Assembly: GCF_006517625.1 (NCBI RefSeq)
Contig: NZ_VHQI01000004.1
Coordinates: 204,771-268,770, forward strand
DNA from: Mixta tenebrionis
GTDB lineage: Bacteria; Pseudomonadota; Gammaproteobacteria; Enterobacterales; Enterobacteriaceae
DNA: 64,000 bases
Direction of reading: 5' to 3'
In this document: positions 20,757 to 29,603 of the stretch, piece after piece
Numbering within the stretch: position 1 is the first letter of the stretch
Layout of the letters: every line of letters begins with the position of its first letter
Notes under the pieces: generated by a model
What the model was told of the DNA's origin: nothing
Seen by the model: only the letters and a program-made list of their open reading frames with translations
The model's database searches: none
Made by a program: the position numbers and the translations under genes

Positions 20757-22460
20757 TCAGACCTGCGCCAGCTCCGATTCAGGACGCTTCAGAACGGCGT
20801 AGGCGATCCCCGCCAGCAGCGTACCTGCCACAATCGCCAGCAGGTAGCCCACAACCGGCGTAATGGCGCCGGGGATCAGCAGCACAAACAGACCGCCGTG
20901 CGGCGCCATCAGCTTCGCGCCCACTATCATGGAGATGGCGCCGGTTACCGCGCCGCCGATAATGCAGCACGGCAGTACGCGCATCGGGTCGCGCGCCGCA
21001 AATGGAATCGCCCCTTCAGAGATAAAGCAGAGGCCCAGCACCAGCGCCGCTTTGCCCCCTTCCTGCTGGCCTTTATTGAATTTCCTGCGCGCCAGCAGCG
21101 TCGCCAGCCCCATCGCCAGCGGCGGCACCATGCCGGCGGCCATAATCGCCGCCATCGGCGCATAGGTTTGCGAACTCAGCAGACCGACGCCAAAGGCATA
21201 GGCCACTTTATTAATCGGCCCGCCCATATCGGCACACATCATGCCGCCCAGGATGGTGCCCAGCATTACCGCATTGCCGGTACCCATATTACCCAGCCAG
21301 TGGGTCAGGCCCTCCATGATTTTCGCTACCGGCGTGCCGACCACGTAAATCATCAGCAGACCGGTGATCAGGCTCGCCAGCAGCGGAATAATCAGGATCG
21401 GCTTCAGCGCCTCCATACTCTGCGGCAGCTTCACCTTGCTGCTGAGGAACTTCGCCGCATAGCCGGCAATAAAACCGGCGATAATGCCGCCAAGGAAGCC
21501 CGCATTAATGCTGCTGGCCAGCATCCCGCCGATCAGGCCCGGCGTCAGGCCGGGACGGTCGGCAATGGAGAAGGCGATAAAGCCCGCCAGCACCGGCACC
21601 ATCAGCGCAAAGGCGGTGTCGCCGCCGATCTGCATCAGCGCCGCCGCCAGAGTGCCCTGCTCTTTAAAAGCGTTAATCCCAAAAGCGAAGGAGAGCGCAA
21701 TCGACAGGCCGCCCGCCACCACCATCGGCAGCATATAGGAGACGCCGGTCAGCAGATGGCGATAGGCGCCCGCCCGCGTTTTCTGCTGTTCGCCCGCCTC
21801 CGCCGCGCCTGACTGCCCGCCTTTCGGCTGATAAGGGCGCGCCTCCGCCAACGCTTTGTCAAACTCCTGCGCGGTTTTCTTCAGCGCCAGGCTGGTAGAA
21901 GTGCGATACATCGGCTTACCGGCGAACTTCGCCAGGTCTACCTCGATATCCGCCGCTACTATCACCAGGTCGGCCTCGGCCACTTCCTGCGGCGTAATGG
22001 GGTTACCGGCGCCGACGGAGCCGCGGGTTTCCACCTTCACCCACCAGCCGCGTTTTTTCGCTTCGGTTTCAATCGCCTCCGCCGCCATAAAGGTATGCGC
22101 CACGCCGGTTGGGCAGGCGGTGATCGCCACGATGCGTTTCATCGCTTGCGGAGCGTCGGCCCCGATCGCCGCGCCTGGCGCAGCCGCCGGCGCCTGCCAG
22201 GGTTGAGCTTCCGCTTTCGCCTGCGCCAGCAGCGCCTGCGGATCGCGCACCGCCCGCGCGGCATCGCCCAGCCACACCGCTTTGCCGTTCAGCGCATCGT
22301 CAACGGGCAGCCGGTCGCCCAGCACAATCACCAGCTCGGCGTCGGCAGGATTTTCTACCAGCGTCAGGCCCGCGTCGCCCGCCGCCGCGGCGAGAAGTTG
22401 TTTTGCCATATAGCCGGAGGCAAGCCCCAGCGCAGGATCCGTCATCAGCAGCGTTTTCAT
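20757..22460 (-). CDS. fruA: Fructose-specific PTS enzyme IIBC, FruA
   Basis: 567 residues (563 in E. coli). Order: a degenerate EIIB' domain (residues 1 to about 90), an EIIB domain with the phosphocysteine in TACPTGVAHTFMAAEAIE (Cys116), and the membrane EIIC domain from about residue 230. It takes up fructose with phosphorylation to fructose-1-phosphate. The linker between B' and B is Ala/Pro-rich. It follows fruK after 16 bp and ends the fruBKA operon. Confidence 0.96.
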   Translation of the reverse strand: MKTLLMTDPALGLASGYMAKQLLAAAAGDAGLTLVENPADAELVIVLGDRLPVDDALNGKAVWLGDAARAVRDPQALLAQAKAEAQPWQAPAAAPGAAIGADAPQAMKRIVAITACPTGVAHTFMAAEAIETEAKKRGWWVKVETRGSVGAGNPITPQEVAEADLVIVAADIEVDLAKFAGKPMYRTSTSLALKKTAQEFDKALAEARPYQPKGGQSGAAEAGEQQKTRAGAYRHLLTGVSYMLPMVVAGGLSIALSFAFGINAFKEQGTLAAALMQIGGDTAFALMVPVLAGFIAFSIADRPGLTPGLIGGMLASSINAGFLGGIIAGFIAGYAAKFLSSKVKLPQSMEALKPILIIPLLASLITGLLMIYVVGTPVAKIMEGLTHWLGNMGTGNAVMLGTILGGMMCADMGGPINKVAYAFGVGLLSSQTYAPMAAIMAAGMVPPLAMGLATLLARRKFNKGQQEGGKAALVLGLCFISEGAIPFAARDPMRVLPCCIIGGAVTGAISMIVGAKLMAPHGGLFVLLIPGAITPVVGYLLAIVAGTLLAGIAYAVLKRPESELAQV

Positions 22461-22476
22461 TATCGCTCTCCCGCTG

Positions 22477-23415
22477 TCAGTTAAAAGGTTTCAGATCGAC
22501 GCGCGCCATCATGGCGGCCAACTGGGTACGATCGGTGATGCCGACATTGCTCTGGCTTACCGCCAGCGCGGCGACGGCTGTCGCCAGGCGCAGCGTATGC
22601 TCGCTGGATTCACGCATCAGCAGACCGTAAATCAGCCCGCCGACCATAGAGTCTCCGGCACCGACGGTGCTGACCACTTCACAGGCCGGCGGCCTGGCGA
22701 TCCATTCGCCGGAAGCGTTAACCCACAGCGCGCCTTCGGCGCCCAGCGAGATCACTACGTGGGCGATGCCCTGTTCACGCAGCGCATGCGCCGCCTCAAT
22801 CACTTCTTTCAGCGTCGGCAGCTTGCGTCCGGCCCAGATCTCCAGCTCGCGCAGGTTGGGTTTTACCAGCCAGGGCGCGGCTTTCAGCCCGGCGACCAGC
22901 GCTTCGCGGCTGCTGTCGAAAATAATGCACGGGCAGTGGGTGCGCAGTTCGCTCATCCAGCGGGTAAAGGCTTCCGGCGTCACGCCCGACGGCAGGCTGC
23001 CGCTGACGCAAACCATATCGAACTGACCGAGCCAGCTCAGCGAATCCGCCGCAAAGCGCTCCCACTCCTGATGGCTGACTTCAAAACCGGAGAAGTTAAG
23101 ATCGGTGACTTCGCCATCCTTTTCGGTCAGCTTAACGTTAATGCGCGTGCGTCCCGGCACGACCTGAAAACGGTTGGCGATACCCAGTTCGCTGAACAGA
23201 TGCTGGAAGCCGTCCTGGTTCTCTTTGCCCAGGAAACCGCCGACGGTTACGTCGATCCCTAAATCTTTCAGCACCTTCGCCACGTTGATGCCTTTACCTG
23301 CGGCATGCAGGCCGGTGGTTTTCACCAGGTTTACTTCGCCGCGCTCAATTTCCGGGCAGAAGCCGACCAGGTCGTAGGCCGGATTTAAGGTAATAGTTGC
23401 TACGCGTCTGCTCAT
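22477..23415 (-). CDS. fruK: 1-phosphofructokinase FruK
   Basis: 312 residues, as in E. coli. A PfkB-family sugar kinase that phosphorylates fructose-1-phosphate to fructose-1,6-bisphosphate. The N-terminal [23 protein letters not shown], and the catalytic loop [11 protein letters not shown] are intact. Its ATG shares the ATGA overlap with the fruB stop, so translation is coupled. Confidence 0.97.
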   Translation of the reverse strand: MSRRVATITLNPAYDLVGFCPEIERGEVNLVKTTGLHAAGKGINVAKVLKDLGIDVTVGGFLGKENQDGFQHLFSELGIANRFQVVPGRTRINVKLTEKDGEVTDLNFSGFEVSHQEWERFAADSLSWLGQFDMVCVSGSLPSGVTPEAFTRWMSELRTHCPCIIFDSSREALVAGLKAAPWLVKPNLRELEIWAGRKLPTLKEVIEAAHALREQGIAHVVISLGAEGALWVNASGEWIARPPACEVVSTVGAGDSMVGGLIYGLLMRESSEHTLRLATAVAALAVSQSNVGITDRTQLAAMMARVDLKPFN

Positions 23416-24545
23416 GCTGCCCCCTCGCCAAGGCCGCTGTTAATCGCCTCTTCAATTGCGTCCAGCGCCTGTTGCGCATCTTCACCGCTGGCGGTAAAGC
23501 GCAGGCGATGGCCTTTTTTCACGCCGAGCGCGACGACTTTCATCAGGCTGCGTCCGTTTGCCGCTTTGCCGCTGCCGTCGAGATTGGTAACCGTCACGTC
23601 GCAGTTAAATTTCTTAATCACGCTGACCAGCGCCGTGCCCGGACGGGCGTGCAGGCCGTGTTCATTGCGGATAACAAATTCCGCCGTCAGCAGGTCCGCC
23701 TGTTCGCTGACTTCACTGGTCAGCAGCGCCAGCACTCCTGCCGCATCCGCCTTCAGCAGGCGTTCCGCTTTTTGCTTCAGCAGCAGATCGCTCAGGTAGT
23801 TCAGCACCTGGAGCGGCTTATCATCCGTTACGGCAACGGTTACCAGCATCGCCGCCGGCTCACCGTCTACCTCGAAGGGCTGCGCCGCCCGGCTCACCGC
23901 CACGGCGCTGCCAAGGTTGCCTTCGGTGCTGTCGTTCAACCAGATGCCCTGCCCCAGATTCAGCGGCTTCGCGCCGACCACCTGCGCCACAAAACGCGCG
24001 TCCACCGCGCCGGCCTGCTGCAGGCGTCCGGCGTTAAGCGCCTGTAGCGTCATCAGATCGCTGGCGCTGACGTCAACGGCGATCAGCGAAGCATCAAATT
24101 TAAATTCGCTGCCCTGCTTTTCGCCCATCAGCAGGCTGCGCAGCGTTTCTGCGGAATCGGTCGTTCTCAGCTGCGCGGCCACCTCGTCATCGCTCAGGAC
24201 ATGCGTAAGCTGACGCAGCAGCGCCAGATGCTCATCGGAACGTGCGGCGATACCAATTACGACGTAAGCGGTCTGATCCTCGCCCCAGGCGATGCCCTGC
24301 GGAAACTGGAAGACCTGCACGCCGGTCTGCTGTACCAGGTCGCGGGTATCGGTGGTGCCGTGAGGAATGGCGATGCCGTTGCCAAGATAGGTTGAGGTTT
24401 GCTGTTCACGCGCGAGCATGCCCGCCACATAGCCTTCACCGACATTGCCGGCAGCCGTCAACGCGGCGGCGACCTGGCGAATCGCCTCTTCCTTACTGCT
24501 GGCCGTCTGGCCAGGATGGATGGCGCTAATATCAAGCTGGAACAT
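23412..24545 (-). CDS. fruB: Fructose PTS diphosphoryl transfer protein FruB (EIIA-M-FPr)
   Basis: 377 residues (376 in E. coli). The EIIA domain has the phosphohistidine His62 in [13 protein letters not shown] middle domain follows, and the C-terminal HPr-like FPr domain has HGLHARPG and [11 protein letters not shown]. It carries phosphate from enzyme I to FruA. The true start is the ATG at 24545 (MFQLDIS, preceded by GGAGAGGAGAA); the frame stays open to 24647, but that part contains the Cra operators. First gene of fruBKA. Confidence 0.97.
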   Translation of the reverse strand: MFQLDISAIHPGQTASSKEEAIRQVAAALTAAGNVGEGYVAGMLAREQQTSTYLGNGIAIPHGTTDTRDLVQQTGVQVFQFPQGIAWGEDQTAYVVIGIAARSDEHLALLRQLTHVLSDDEVAAQLRTTDSAETLRSLLMGEKQGSEFKFDASLIAVDVSASDLMTLQALNAGRLQQAGAVDARFVAQVVGAKPLNLGQGIWLNDSTEGNLGSAVAVSRAAQPFEVDGEPAAMLVTVAVTDDKPLQVLNYLSDLLLKQKAERLLKADAAGVLALLTSEVSEQADLLTAEFVIRNEHGLHARPGTALVSVIKKFNCDVTVTNLDGSGKAANGRSLMKVVALGVKKGHRLRFTASGEDAQQALDAIEEAINSGLGEGAA

Positions 24546-24567
24546 AGTTCTCCTCTCCTGCCGAAAT

Positions 24568-24579
24568 TGAATCGTTTCA
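24568..24579. promoter_or_regulatory. Cra (FruR) operator proximal to fruB
   Basis: TGAATCGTTTCA matches the Cra consensus exactly and lies 23 bp before the fruB start. Relief by fructose-1-phosphate is the known mechanism. Confidence 0.85.
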
Positions 24580-24634
24580 GCTTCATTGAGAAAAAAAGCG
24601 TTATCCCCTGCCAACGTTACTACCGGGATAACGC

Positions 24635-24646
24635 TGAAACGTTTCA
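24635..24646. promoter_or_regulatory. Cra (FruR) operator distal to fruB
   Basis: TGAAACGTTTCA is a perfect palindrome and a strong Cra site, 67 bp (centre to centre) from the proximal operator. The E. coli fru operon has the same pair. Confidence 0.88.
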
Positions 24647-24659
24647 AGTAGTTTGGTAC

Positions 24660-25773
24660 AGAGGCATTTAGCGCGCAAGTTCTCCCTCAGGCGACGTAGC
24701 ATAATTTTGAACTAACGCACATTTCATTTACTTTTTCGGAATAAACTCACCGCCGAAGCTGAAGTCAGTGCTGAAGTATAGTGCTTATAAAAACTATTTT
24801 TCAGCCAACTTCAGCCGGCGTCGATGATTTCTCCCTGCTTAGCCAGCGTCCGGCGATTTTTCCCTGGCTACGCGCCGAAGGCGCGGCAGGTTATCCATTC
24901 GCTGTTGCAACGAATTGCTACGCTACGGGCGCCCCTTTGGCCCATTGCGCAGCCCTGCTTTTCAGGGCGGCCTGTTGAAGGATGATAAGAATGACTGCCA
25001 CCGGCGCGCAGGATGGATATTCAGCGCCCGATACGCTGGCAACCGCTGACGCGCAGGCAAGAAAACATCTGCCCTGCCGCTTTACGGATTCAGACGGCGC
25101 TGGGGAAACGCTCACAGCGAAGAAAAGCAAATCGCCGTTACTTTTGCCGGCCGCTGCACCTGTAAAGCCGTCTGAGCTATATTCTCACTGCTTTGCGTTA
25201 CGGCAGGGCCGGTTATATGTAATGATGGCGCTACATATCCTGTTAATTTCCATAGAGTAGATTAATCCTGGTCTGCAATAATATCGTTACGCTTCGCTTC
25301 ATCACCTTATTGCAGTTAATCAGAATAACTCCCCCATATAAATAAGCATAAAATGGTATTCCCAGGAAGAATAGTAAAAGTTATCAAACAAATATAAACC
25401 CATTCCGCTATCGACGGCGCTATTTGTAACGCCGGCACAATTTCACATTTGCTCAGGAGTTAAACGTGATCTATCCAACAGTTAAAACATCGATTTTTTC
25501 AGAAAAACAAAATAAAGTACTGGCTTACGCCTTTTTATTTTTGGAAGTAATAGAACCCTTATGTTTTCACCAGGAAACTAAACTTATGTAACACGCCACG
25601 CGGCGAAATTGAACGCATCTCCAGTTAATTTCTAAAAGATTAAAAAATAGCTTATTAAGATAAAAAATCCTTTTTTTGCTGTCTGTTGATTAAATTTGAT
25701 AAATAACTCATGTTTTACTGGCGTACCTGGTAATTATGTACGCTCCCTGGTTAAAAAACAGATAAGGACAATT
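24660..25773. other. Long gap between fruB and the mcb operon
   Basis: About 1.1 kb. The left part up to about 25250 has ordinary GC content and contains one open frame (24991-25260) with a possible AAGGA site but no recognisable product. From about 25260 composition turns AT-rich: 25621-25680 has 12 G/C in 60 bases. A short frame with a strong ribosome site is at 25466-25591. The mcb promoter must lie in this part, but no -35/-10 pair is clear enough to name. No insertion-sequence ends or integrase are visible. Confidence 0.5.
25466..25591 (+). CDS. Candidate 41-residue small protein upstream of mcbA
   Basis: A GTG at 25466 preceded by CTCAGGAG at 7-base spacing opens a frame ending TAA at 25591. 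The product starts MIYPTVKTSIFSEKQNKVL, has a short hydrophobic stretch (AYAFLFLEVI) and ends HQETKLM. It precedes mcbA by 182 bp on the same strand. The strong ribosome site is the main support. It could be a leader peptide, a small regulator, or the start of a decayed gene. I do not recognise it. Confidence 0.35.
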   Translation: MIYPTVKTSIFSEKQNKVLAYAFLFLEVIEPLCFHQETKLM

Positions 25774-25977
25774 ATGATGAAAATGAACTGCACGAAAAAA
25801 AATGAGTTCGGAACGGTCCTTGCCGTCGATATTCTCAGAATGTCACAGCAGGCGCCCTTATCTTTCGCGAACGGCGGCGGCCATTGCGGAGGCTCAGGAG
25901 GCGCATGCGGCGGCTGCGGTAATGGTTGTAGCGGCGGCAACGGCGGTAGCGGCGGCAGCGGACCGGTAAAAATATAA
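25774..25977 (+). CDS. mcbA: Microcin B17-like precursor peptide McbA
   Basis: 67 residues (69 in E. coli McbA). The leader has EFGTVLAVDILRMSQQAPLS, aligned with EFGVVLSVDALKLSRQSPLG of McbA and keeping the Phe and Leu needed for synthetase docking. The core is Gly/Cys/Ser-rich: Cys38, Ser41, Cys45, Cys48, Cys52-Ser53, Ser59 and Ser62 are candidates for thiazole or oxazole formation by McbBCD. Processing is expected near Ser30/Phe31. The distal part (GCSGGNGGSGGSG) is identical to MccB17; the tail is PVKI, not SHI. I chose the ATG at 25774, five bases after AAGGA; ATGs at 25777 and 25783 are alternatives, and the upstream in-frame ATG at 25696 has no support. A DNA-gyrase poison is the predicted mature product. 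Confidence 0.93.
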   Translation: MMKMNCTKKNEFGTVLAVDILRMSQQAPLSFANGGGHCGGSGGACGGCGNGCSGGNGGSGGSGPVKI

Positions 25978-25987
25978 ATAAGATAAT

Positions 25988-26006
25988 GGGGGCGGCGGCC
26001 GCCCCC
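25988..26006 (+). other. GC hairpin between mcbA and mcbB
   Basis: GGGGGCGG-CGG-CCGCCCCC forms a perfect 8-bp GC-only stem with a 3-base loop, 11 bp after the mcbA stop and about 20 bp before the mcbB start. No T-run follows (TGATAAATAAAGGAG), so a partial terminator or 3' stabiliser of the mcbA message is likely. Either would raise precursor over enzyme levels (inference). Confidence 0.7.
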
Positions 26007-26026
26007 TGATAAATAAAGGAGTGAAT

Positions 26027-26887
26027 ATGCTTATCGTCATGCCATATGAACTGGCAAAACAGGATGAAAAGACGCTGGTTATTTCATACCTATCTTCTGT
26101 TGATATCGAACATGAGGGTATGAAACAACTCCTTGAAAAATTAAGCTTAAAACCGGGTTGGTTTCAGGAGGAAGAACTTAACGATCTGTTTGAAAAGTAT
26201 CATATTCGTGCCGATACCGGCCTGTCGTTTCTGCTTGATAACGGGTTGATAAAGAAAAAACCGTCCAGCCAGCAGGAGTTATGGACGCAGGTTCAGATTA
26301 TTTCAGATAACTTAAGCCTGTTCAGCGAAGAGGCTGACAGCTGGCGCTGTGAGGGCATCGATATCTGCGGCGTCTCGCCCGTCAGCGATATCCCACCGGC
26401 GCTGCCGGATAACACGCTGGTGTGGATACATCTTGAAAATTATCGCCGGCCGTTAATTAATAATGTGTACGCCGCGCTGAAGCAACAACGCAATATTGCA
26501 TTTATACAAAGCTACTATCAGAAAGAGATATTCAGGATAGACGGCGTCTATTCTCCTGAACTGGGTACGCCCTGCCATAACTGTCATCTTGAAAGATGGC
26601 TGAACCGGGAAATAAAAAGCTTTGGTCAAAATGAACAATCGTGGGGAAAGCTGCTTAACCTGCTGGATGAGAGAAAAATAGCGCTTCCCGCTGTCGCCGT
26701 CAGGAAAACCGAAAGAGAGTTTTCACGTCACCTGATTAAAAGAAGATTGCAGGAGCTGGCAGGAAATAGCCTTGTGAACCTGCATGTCGATACCTTTATG
26801 TCTTCAGTCAGCGCCGACCTGGTAACCTGCAGGCTTAATCGTGAACCGGTAATCCACTGGTACGCCTGCGACTGCATCGGGGGTTAA
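26027..26887 (+). CDS. mcbB: Microcin B17-type synthetase subunit McbB
   Basis: 286 residues (295 in E. coli). McbB is the leader-recognition, E1/ThiF-like scaffold of the azole synthetase: its N-terminal region binds the McbA leader, and it holds a structural zinc. Zinc cysteines are kept in TPCHNCHLERW and in the C-terminal ACDC. Other matching stretches are SSVDIEHEGMK, WIHLENY, AFIQSYYQKE-FRIDGVYSPELGTP and FMSSVSADLVTC. The ATG at 26027 has AAGGAG five bases upstream; the GTG at 26021 lies inside that site and is less likely. Confidence 0.93.
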   Translation: MLIVMPYELAKQDEKTLVISYLSSVDIEHEGMKQLLEKLSLKPGWFQEEELNDLFEKYHIRADTGLSFLLDNGLIKKKPSSQQELWTQVQIISDNLSLFSEEADSWRCEGIDICGVSPVSDIPPALPDNTLVWIHLENYRRPLINNVYAALKQQRNIAFIQSYYQKEIFRIDGVYSPELGTPCHNCHLERWLNREIKSFGQNEQSWGKLLNLLDERKIALPAVAVRKTEREFSRHLIKRRLQELAGNSLVNLHVDTFMSSVSADLVTCRLNREPVIHWYACDCIGG

Positions 26888-26889
26888 TT

Positions 26890-27693
26890 ATGCAAGAGTA
26901 CGAAACGGCACTAATGGAAATTACCCACTATAGCGACCAGGATGTTCTGGATCGGGTAAAGCGTTTTCATACGCTAAGCCACTTTACCTCACTGGTGGAA
27001 ACGGCCGGAAGAACCTATGTTTCGGCCGTGCCGGCGGAAAAGCTGCTGCAATTTGAAAATAAGGAGATCCATTTCAGGCCAGGCTTTTCTCCTGACCACC
27101 ACATCGAAAGCGAGGTAAGCGTATTTCCGGCAAGGAAACCTTCCGGCCTCTATTTTTCTGACGGCGACATTGTCGCATTCCAGCAGGTCGCCACGCTGCT
27201 GCATAACGCATTCAGCCCGGCGGAAAGCGCTGCTGTACGTCGCCCCTATCCTTCAGCCGGAGCGCAATATCCGCTGGAAATTTTTCTGTGCCGCCTTTCC
27301 GATAGTTTTACCGGCTGGCCAGCAGGCGCAAACGTTTATCATTATCTGCCTGTCAGCCGCGCGCTGGAGTCGGCGGGAGAGGCCGATATCGGCTCCTTAT
27401 ATAAAGCGTTAAGCGGCGGCGATCCCGCCAGGCTGGGAAACCCGCACTTTGCGCTGGTCTATTTTATGGTGTTTGAAAAAGCGCTGTTTAAATACCGTTA
27501 CCGTGGATATCGGATGGCGTTAATGGAAGCTGGCGCCATGTACCAGAGCGCATGTATGGTTTCTGATCGACTTGGTCTGGAAAATCGTGTCTGGTCCGCT
27601 TTTACCGATAGTTACGTAAGTAAAATGCTGAATGTGGACATACGTACCGCCACGCCCCTGATTATTCAATTTTTTGGAAAAGCCCATGATTAA
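26890..27693 (+). CDS. mcbC: Microcin B17-type azoline dehydrogenase McbC
   Basis: 267 residues (272 in E. coli). A SagB/nitroreductase-type FMN enzyme that oxidises the azolines made by McbD to aromatic thiazoles and oxazoles. Conserved stretches: VRRPYPSAGAQYPLEIFLCRLS (flavin-binding side), NPHFALVYFMVFEKALFKYRYRGYRMALMEAGAMYQ (with the Lys-Tyr pair of FKYRYR proposed as catalytic in McbC) and WSAFTDSYVSKMLNVD. It starts two bases after mcbB and overlaps mcbD by 8 bp, as expected for subunits of one complex. Confidence 0.94.
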   Translation: MQEYETALMEITHYSDQDVLDRVKRFHTLSHFTSLVETAGRTYVSAVPAEKLLQFENKEIHFRPGFSPDHHIESEVSVFPARKPSGLYFSDGDIVAFQQVATLLHNAFSPAESAAVRRPYPSAGAQYPLEIFLCRLSDSFTGWPAGANVYHYLPVSRALESAGEADIGSLYKALSGGDPARLGNPHFALVYFMVFEKALFKYRYRGYRMALMEAGAMYQSACMVSDRLGLENRVWSAFTDSYVSKMLNVDIRTATPLIIQFFGKAHD

Positions 27694-28861
27694 TTTATAT
27701 AGCAATATAATGTCATCGTGGCCGGCATCTATTGTGATGTCGCCAAAACTTTCCCGTCTGACCCCATCTATCGCCCAGATATGGGATTATGAAAGAATAT
27801 CGCCTGCCAGCGCCGTCGGCAGCTCATTAAAATCGTTGCAGGGCGCCATAGGCGAATATCTGGAGCGGAAACATTTTTTCAATGAAATTGTTCCCGCTTC
27901 ACAGAAAAAAATTGTGGATATGATGCCGGAAAGCTGGGCGCAGGCTTTTATTAAGGTGCTGAAACAGACATCCGCAGAAGACGAAGATGCAATAAAGCGG
28001 CATAACTTTAACGCCAGCCATGTTGTCAATATGTTCACGCTGGAGAAAGCGGAGATACCAACCATATTTATAACGCTTGAAAATGTCTCGGTCAGGGAAG
28101 ATTGCCGGTTTTACCCATTCCGCGATACCTGTGGATGCAGCTGCCATGTGGATTTTCATCAGGCGGTTAACGGATCGCTTGGCGAACTGTTGGAACGTCA
28201 GGCGTTGCTGATTTACTGGCTGACCGGCGTGGCCAAAGAAGAGGTCCGGCTGACTACGTCGACGGCTAATGAGTATATCGGCGAGTTAATCCGTAATCTG
28301 CGCACGGAAGGCAGCCTGACGGTATTAGATATAACGCTTCCCGGCGCGCCGGGCTACGTTATTCTCAGCCTCTATGGAACGCATAAAAAGGGGAACAGCA
28401 TTCAGTACGGCGCCGGCCTGTCATATTCAATGAATAAGGAAAAAGCCGTGGAAAAATCGCTGATCGAGCTATGGCAGTCCTATATTTGCATGCATAACTT
28501 TATCATTGGCGACTATGAGGAGGAAGAGTTAATCGATCGTTATCAAATCCATTTTATGAAGTGTAATAAGTATGAAACCTACCGCGCTCTTTTAGATAGC
28601 ACCACTTTCCACCAGCACAAGGTATCGACAACGCCCCGCTACAAAACGGTTGTGGACTATTTCAGGCATTTGACGCCCCATCTTTTCCTTTATTGCGCAC
28701 GGGAAAAGACGCCGACAGGTATGCTATGGTATACCAAAGCGCTTAGCCCGGATCTGTTCATGCATATGGATAACTCCTCTCCCGTCAATCTCAACAACAG
28801 CCTGTATACGCAGGGAACAGGCTTAGCTGGCAGAGAACGCGTGATGGTGCCTTTTCCATAA
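27686..28861 (+). CDS. mcbD: Microcin B17-type YcaO cyclodehydratase McbD
   Basis: 391 residues (396 in E. coli). An ATP-dependent YcaO enzyme that activates backbone amides so that Cys and Ser side chains cyclise to azolines. ATP/Mg-binding glutamates are in LQGAIGEYLERKHFF and in GSLGELLERQALLIYW. The Pro-rich YcaO terminus is present as MVPFP. RDTCGCSCH, DITLPGAPG and ELWQSYICMHNF match McbD. I prefer the ATG at 27686 (MINLYSN, aligned with MINVYSN), which overlaps the mcbC stop, over an ATG at 27674. Confidence 0.94.
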   Translation: MINLYSNIMSSWPASIVMSPKLSRLTPSIAQIWDYERISPASAVGSSLKSLQGAIGEYLERKHFFNEIVPASQKKIVDMMPESWAQAFIKVLKQTSAEDEDAIKRHNFNASHVVNMFTLEKAEIPTIFITLENVSVREDCRFYPFRDTCGCSCHVDFHQAVNGSLGELLERQALLIYWLTGVAKEEVRLTTSTANEYIGELIRNLRTEGSLTVLDITLPGAPGYVILSLYGTHKKGNSIQYGAGLSYSMNKEKAVEKSLIELWQSYICMHNFIIGDYEEEELIDRYQIHFMKCNKYETYRALLDSTTFHQHKVSTTPRYKTVVDYFRHLTPHLFLYCAREKTPTGMLWYTKALSPDLFMHMDNSSPVNLNNSLYTQGTGLAGRERVMVPFP

Positions 28862-28871
28862 GGAAAGCGAA

Positions 28872-29603
28872 ATGAAAATCGCCAAAATGACAGGCATATT
28901 TTTAAAAGAACAGCTCAGAACGCCCCTCGGCGTTATCTGGAGCGTGATTTCACCTGCGGTGCTTTTTTTCTTTATGCACTTCGACGATATCGACAGAAAA
29001 TCGGGTGATAAGCAGTGGCTGCTGCAACAGGTCGGATGGTTTATAGGTTACATTTCGTTGTCTGTCATTCTTTTCAGCTATTGTCTTTATCTTATCGGGC
29101 GTCGGGAAAGCGGCTTTGTCGCCACCTTTATTTACAACCGGGCCAGCAAATTTATTTTTATCCTCTCTCAGATGCTGGCATCGCTGGTTATGCTGTTTAT
29201 CTACCTGACCTTTTTTATGGCTATTGTATTTATCGGCTTTCAGGTCACGCCTGGCGAAGAGTTTCTGCGCCTGCTTCTGTCAGGCATGGTGTTATCCATC
29301 CTGATTATGCCGGCTTTTACCTGGCTTGCGGGTCTTCCCGTCACCTTTCCAACGGCCAACATTATCTTTTCGGTATTGCTTATGATGTTTATGCTTTTCG
29401 GCATGATAGCGCTGAAGAAAGAGATGGCGGTAATCTCATTGACTAATAGCGTCAATCCGCTGTTAATTTACTCCGCCTGGCTTTCAGAAGGTAAATCACC
29501 ATTATTTTCAACCGGCGCCCTGTTATTTTACTGTTTGATGCTGCTGAGCAGCCTGCTGACCGTTTACCGATTCAGGACGGAGCCGGTATGGAGCACCCAA
29601 TGA
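28872..29603 (+). CDS. mcbE: Microcin B17-type exporter membrane subunit McbE
   Basis: 243 residues (241 in E. coli) with six hydrophobic segments, an ABC-2-type permease fold (for example VIWSVISPAVLFFFMHF, VGWFIGYISLSVILFSYCLYLIG). With McbF it exports the mature microcin and lowers its level inside the producer, which contributes to immunity. AAGGAAAGCGAA lies just upstream of the ATG at 28872. The 3' end has an ATGA overlap with mcbF. Confidence 0.88.
   Translation: MKIAKMTGIFLKEQLRTPLGVIWSVISPAVLFFFMHFDDIDRKSGDKQWLLQQVGWFIGYISLSVILFSYCLYLIGRRESGFVATFIYNRASKFIFILSQMLASLVMLFIYLTFFMAIVFIGFQVTPGEEFLRLLLSGMVLSILIMPAFTWLAGLPVTFPTANIIFSVLLMMFMLFGMIALKKEMAVISLTNSVNPLLIYSAWLSEGKSPLFSTGALLFYCLMLLSSLLTVYRFRTEPVWSTQ

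Noticed and set aside
20898..21812. 304-codon open frame on the plus strand
   Set aside because: Antisense to fruA; His/Arg/Gln-rich shadow frame.
24568..24647. N-terminal extension of FruB to 24647
   Set aside because: The extension would contain both Cra operators and has no counterpart in FruB; the ATG at 24545 has the ribosome site.
24991..25260. 89-codon frame with AAGGA upstream in the fruB-mcbA gap
   Set aside because: No recognisable product, ordinary shadow-like composition, and nothing in context supports it. Left as part of the gap description.
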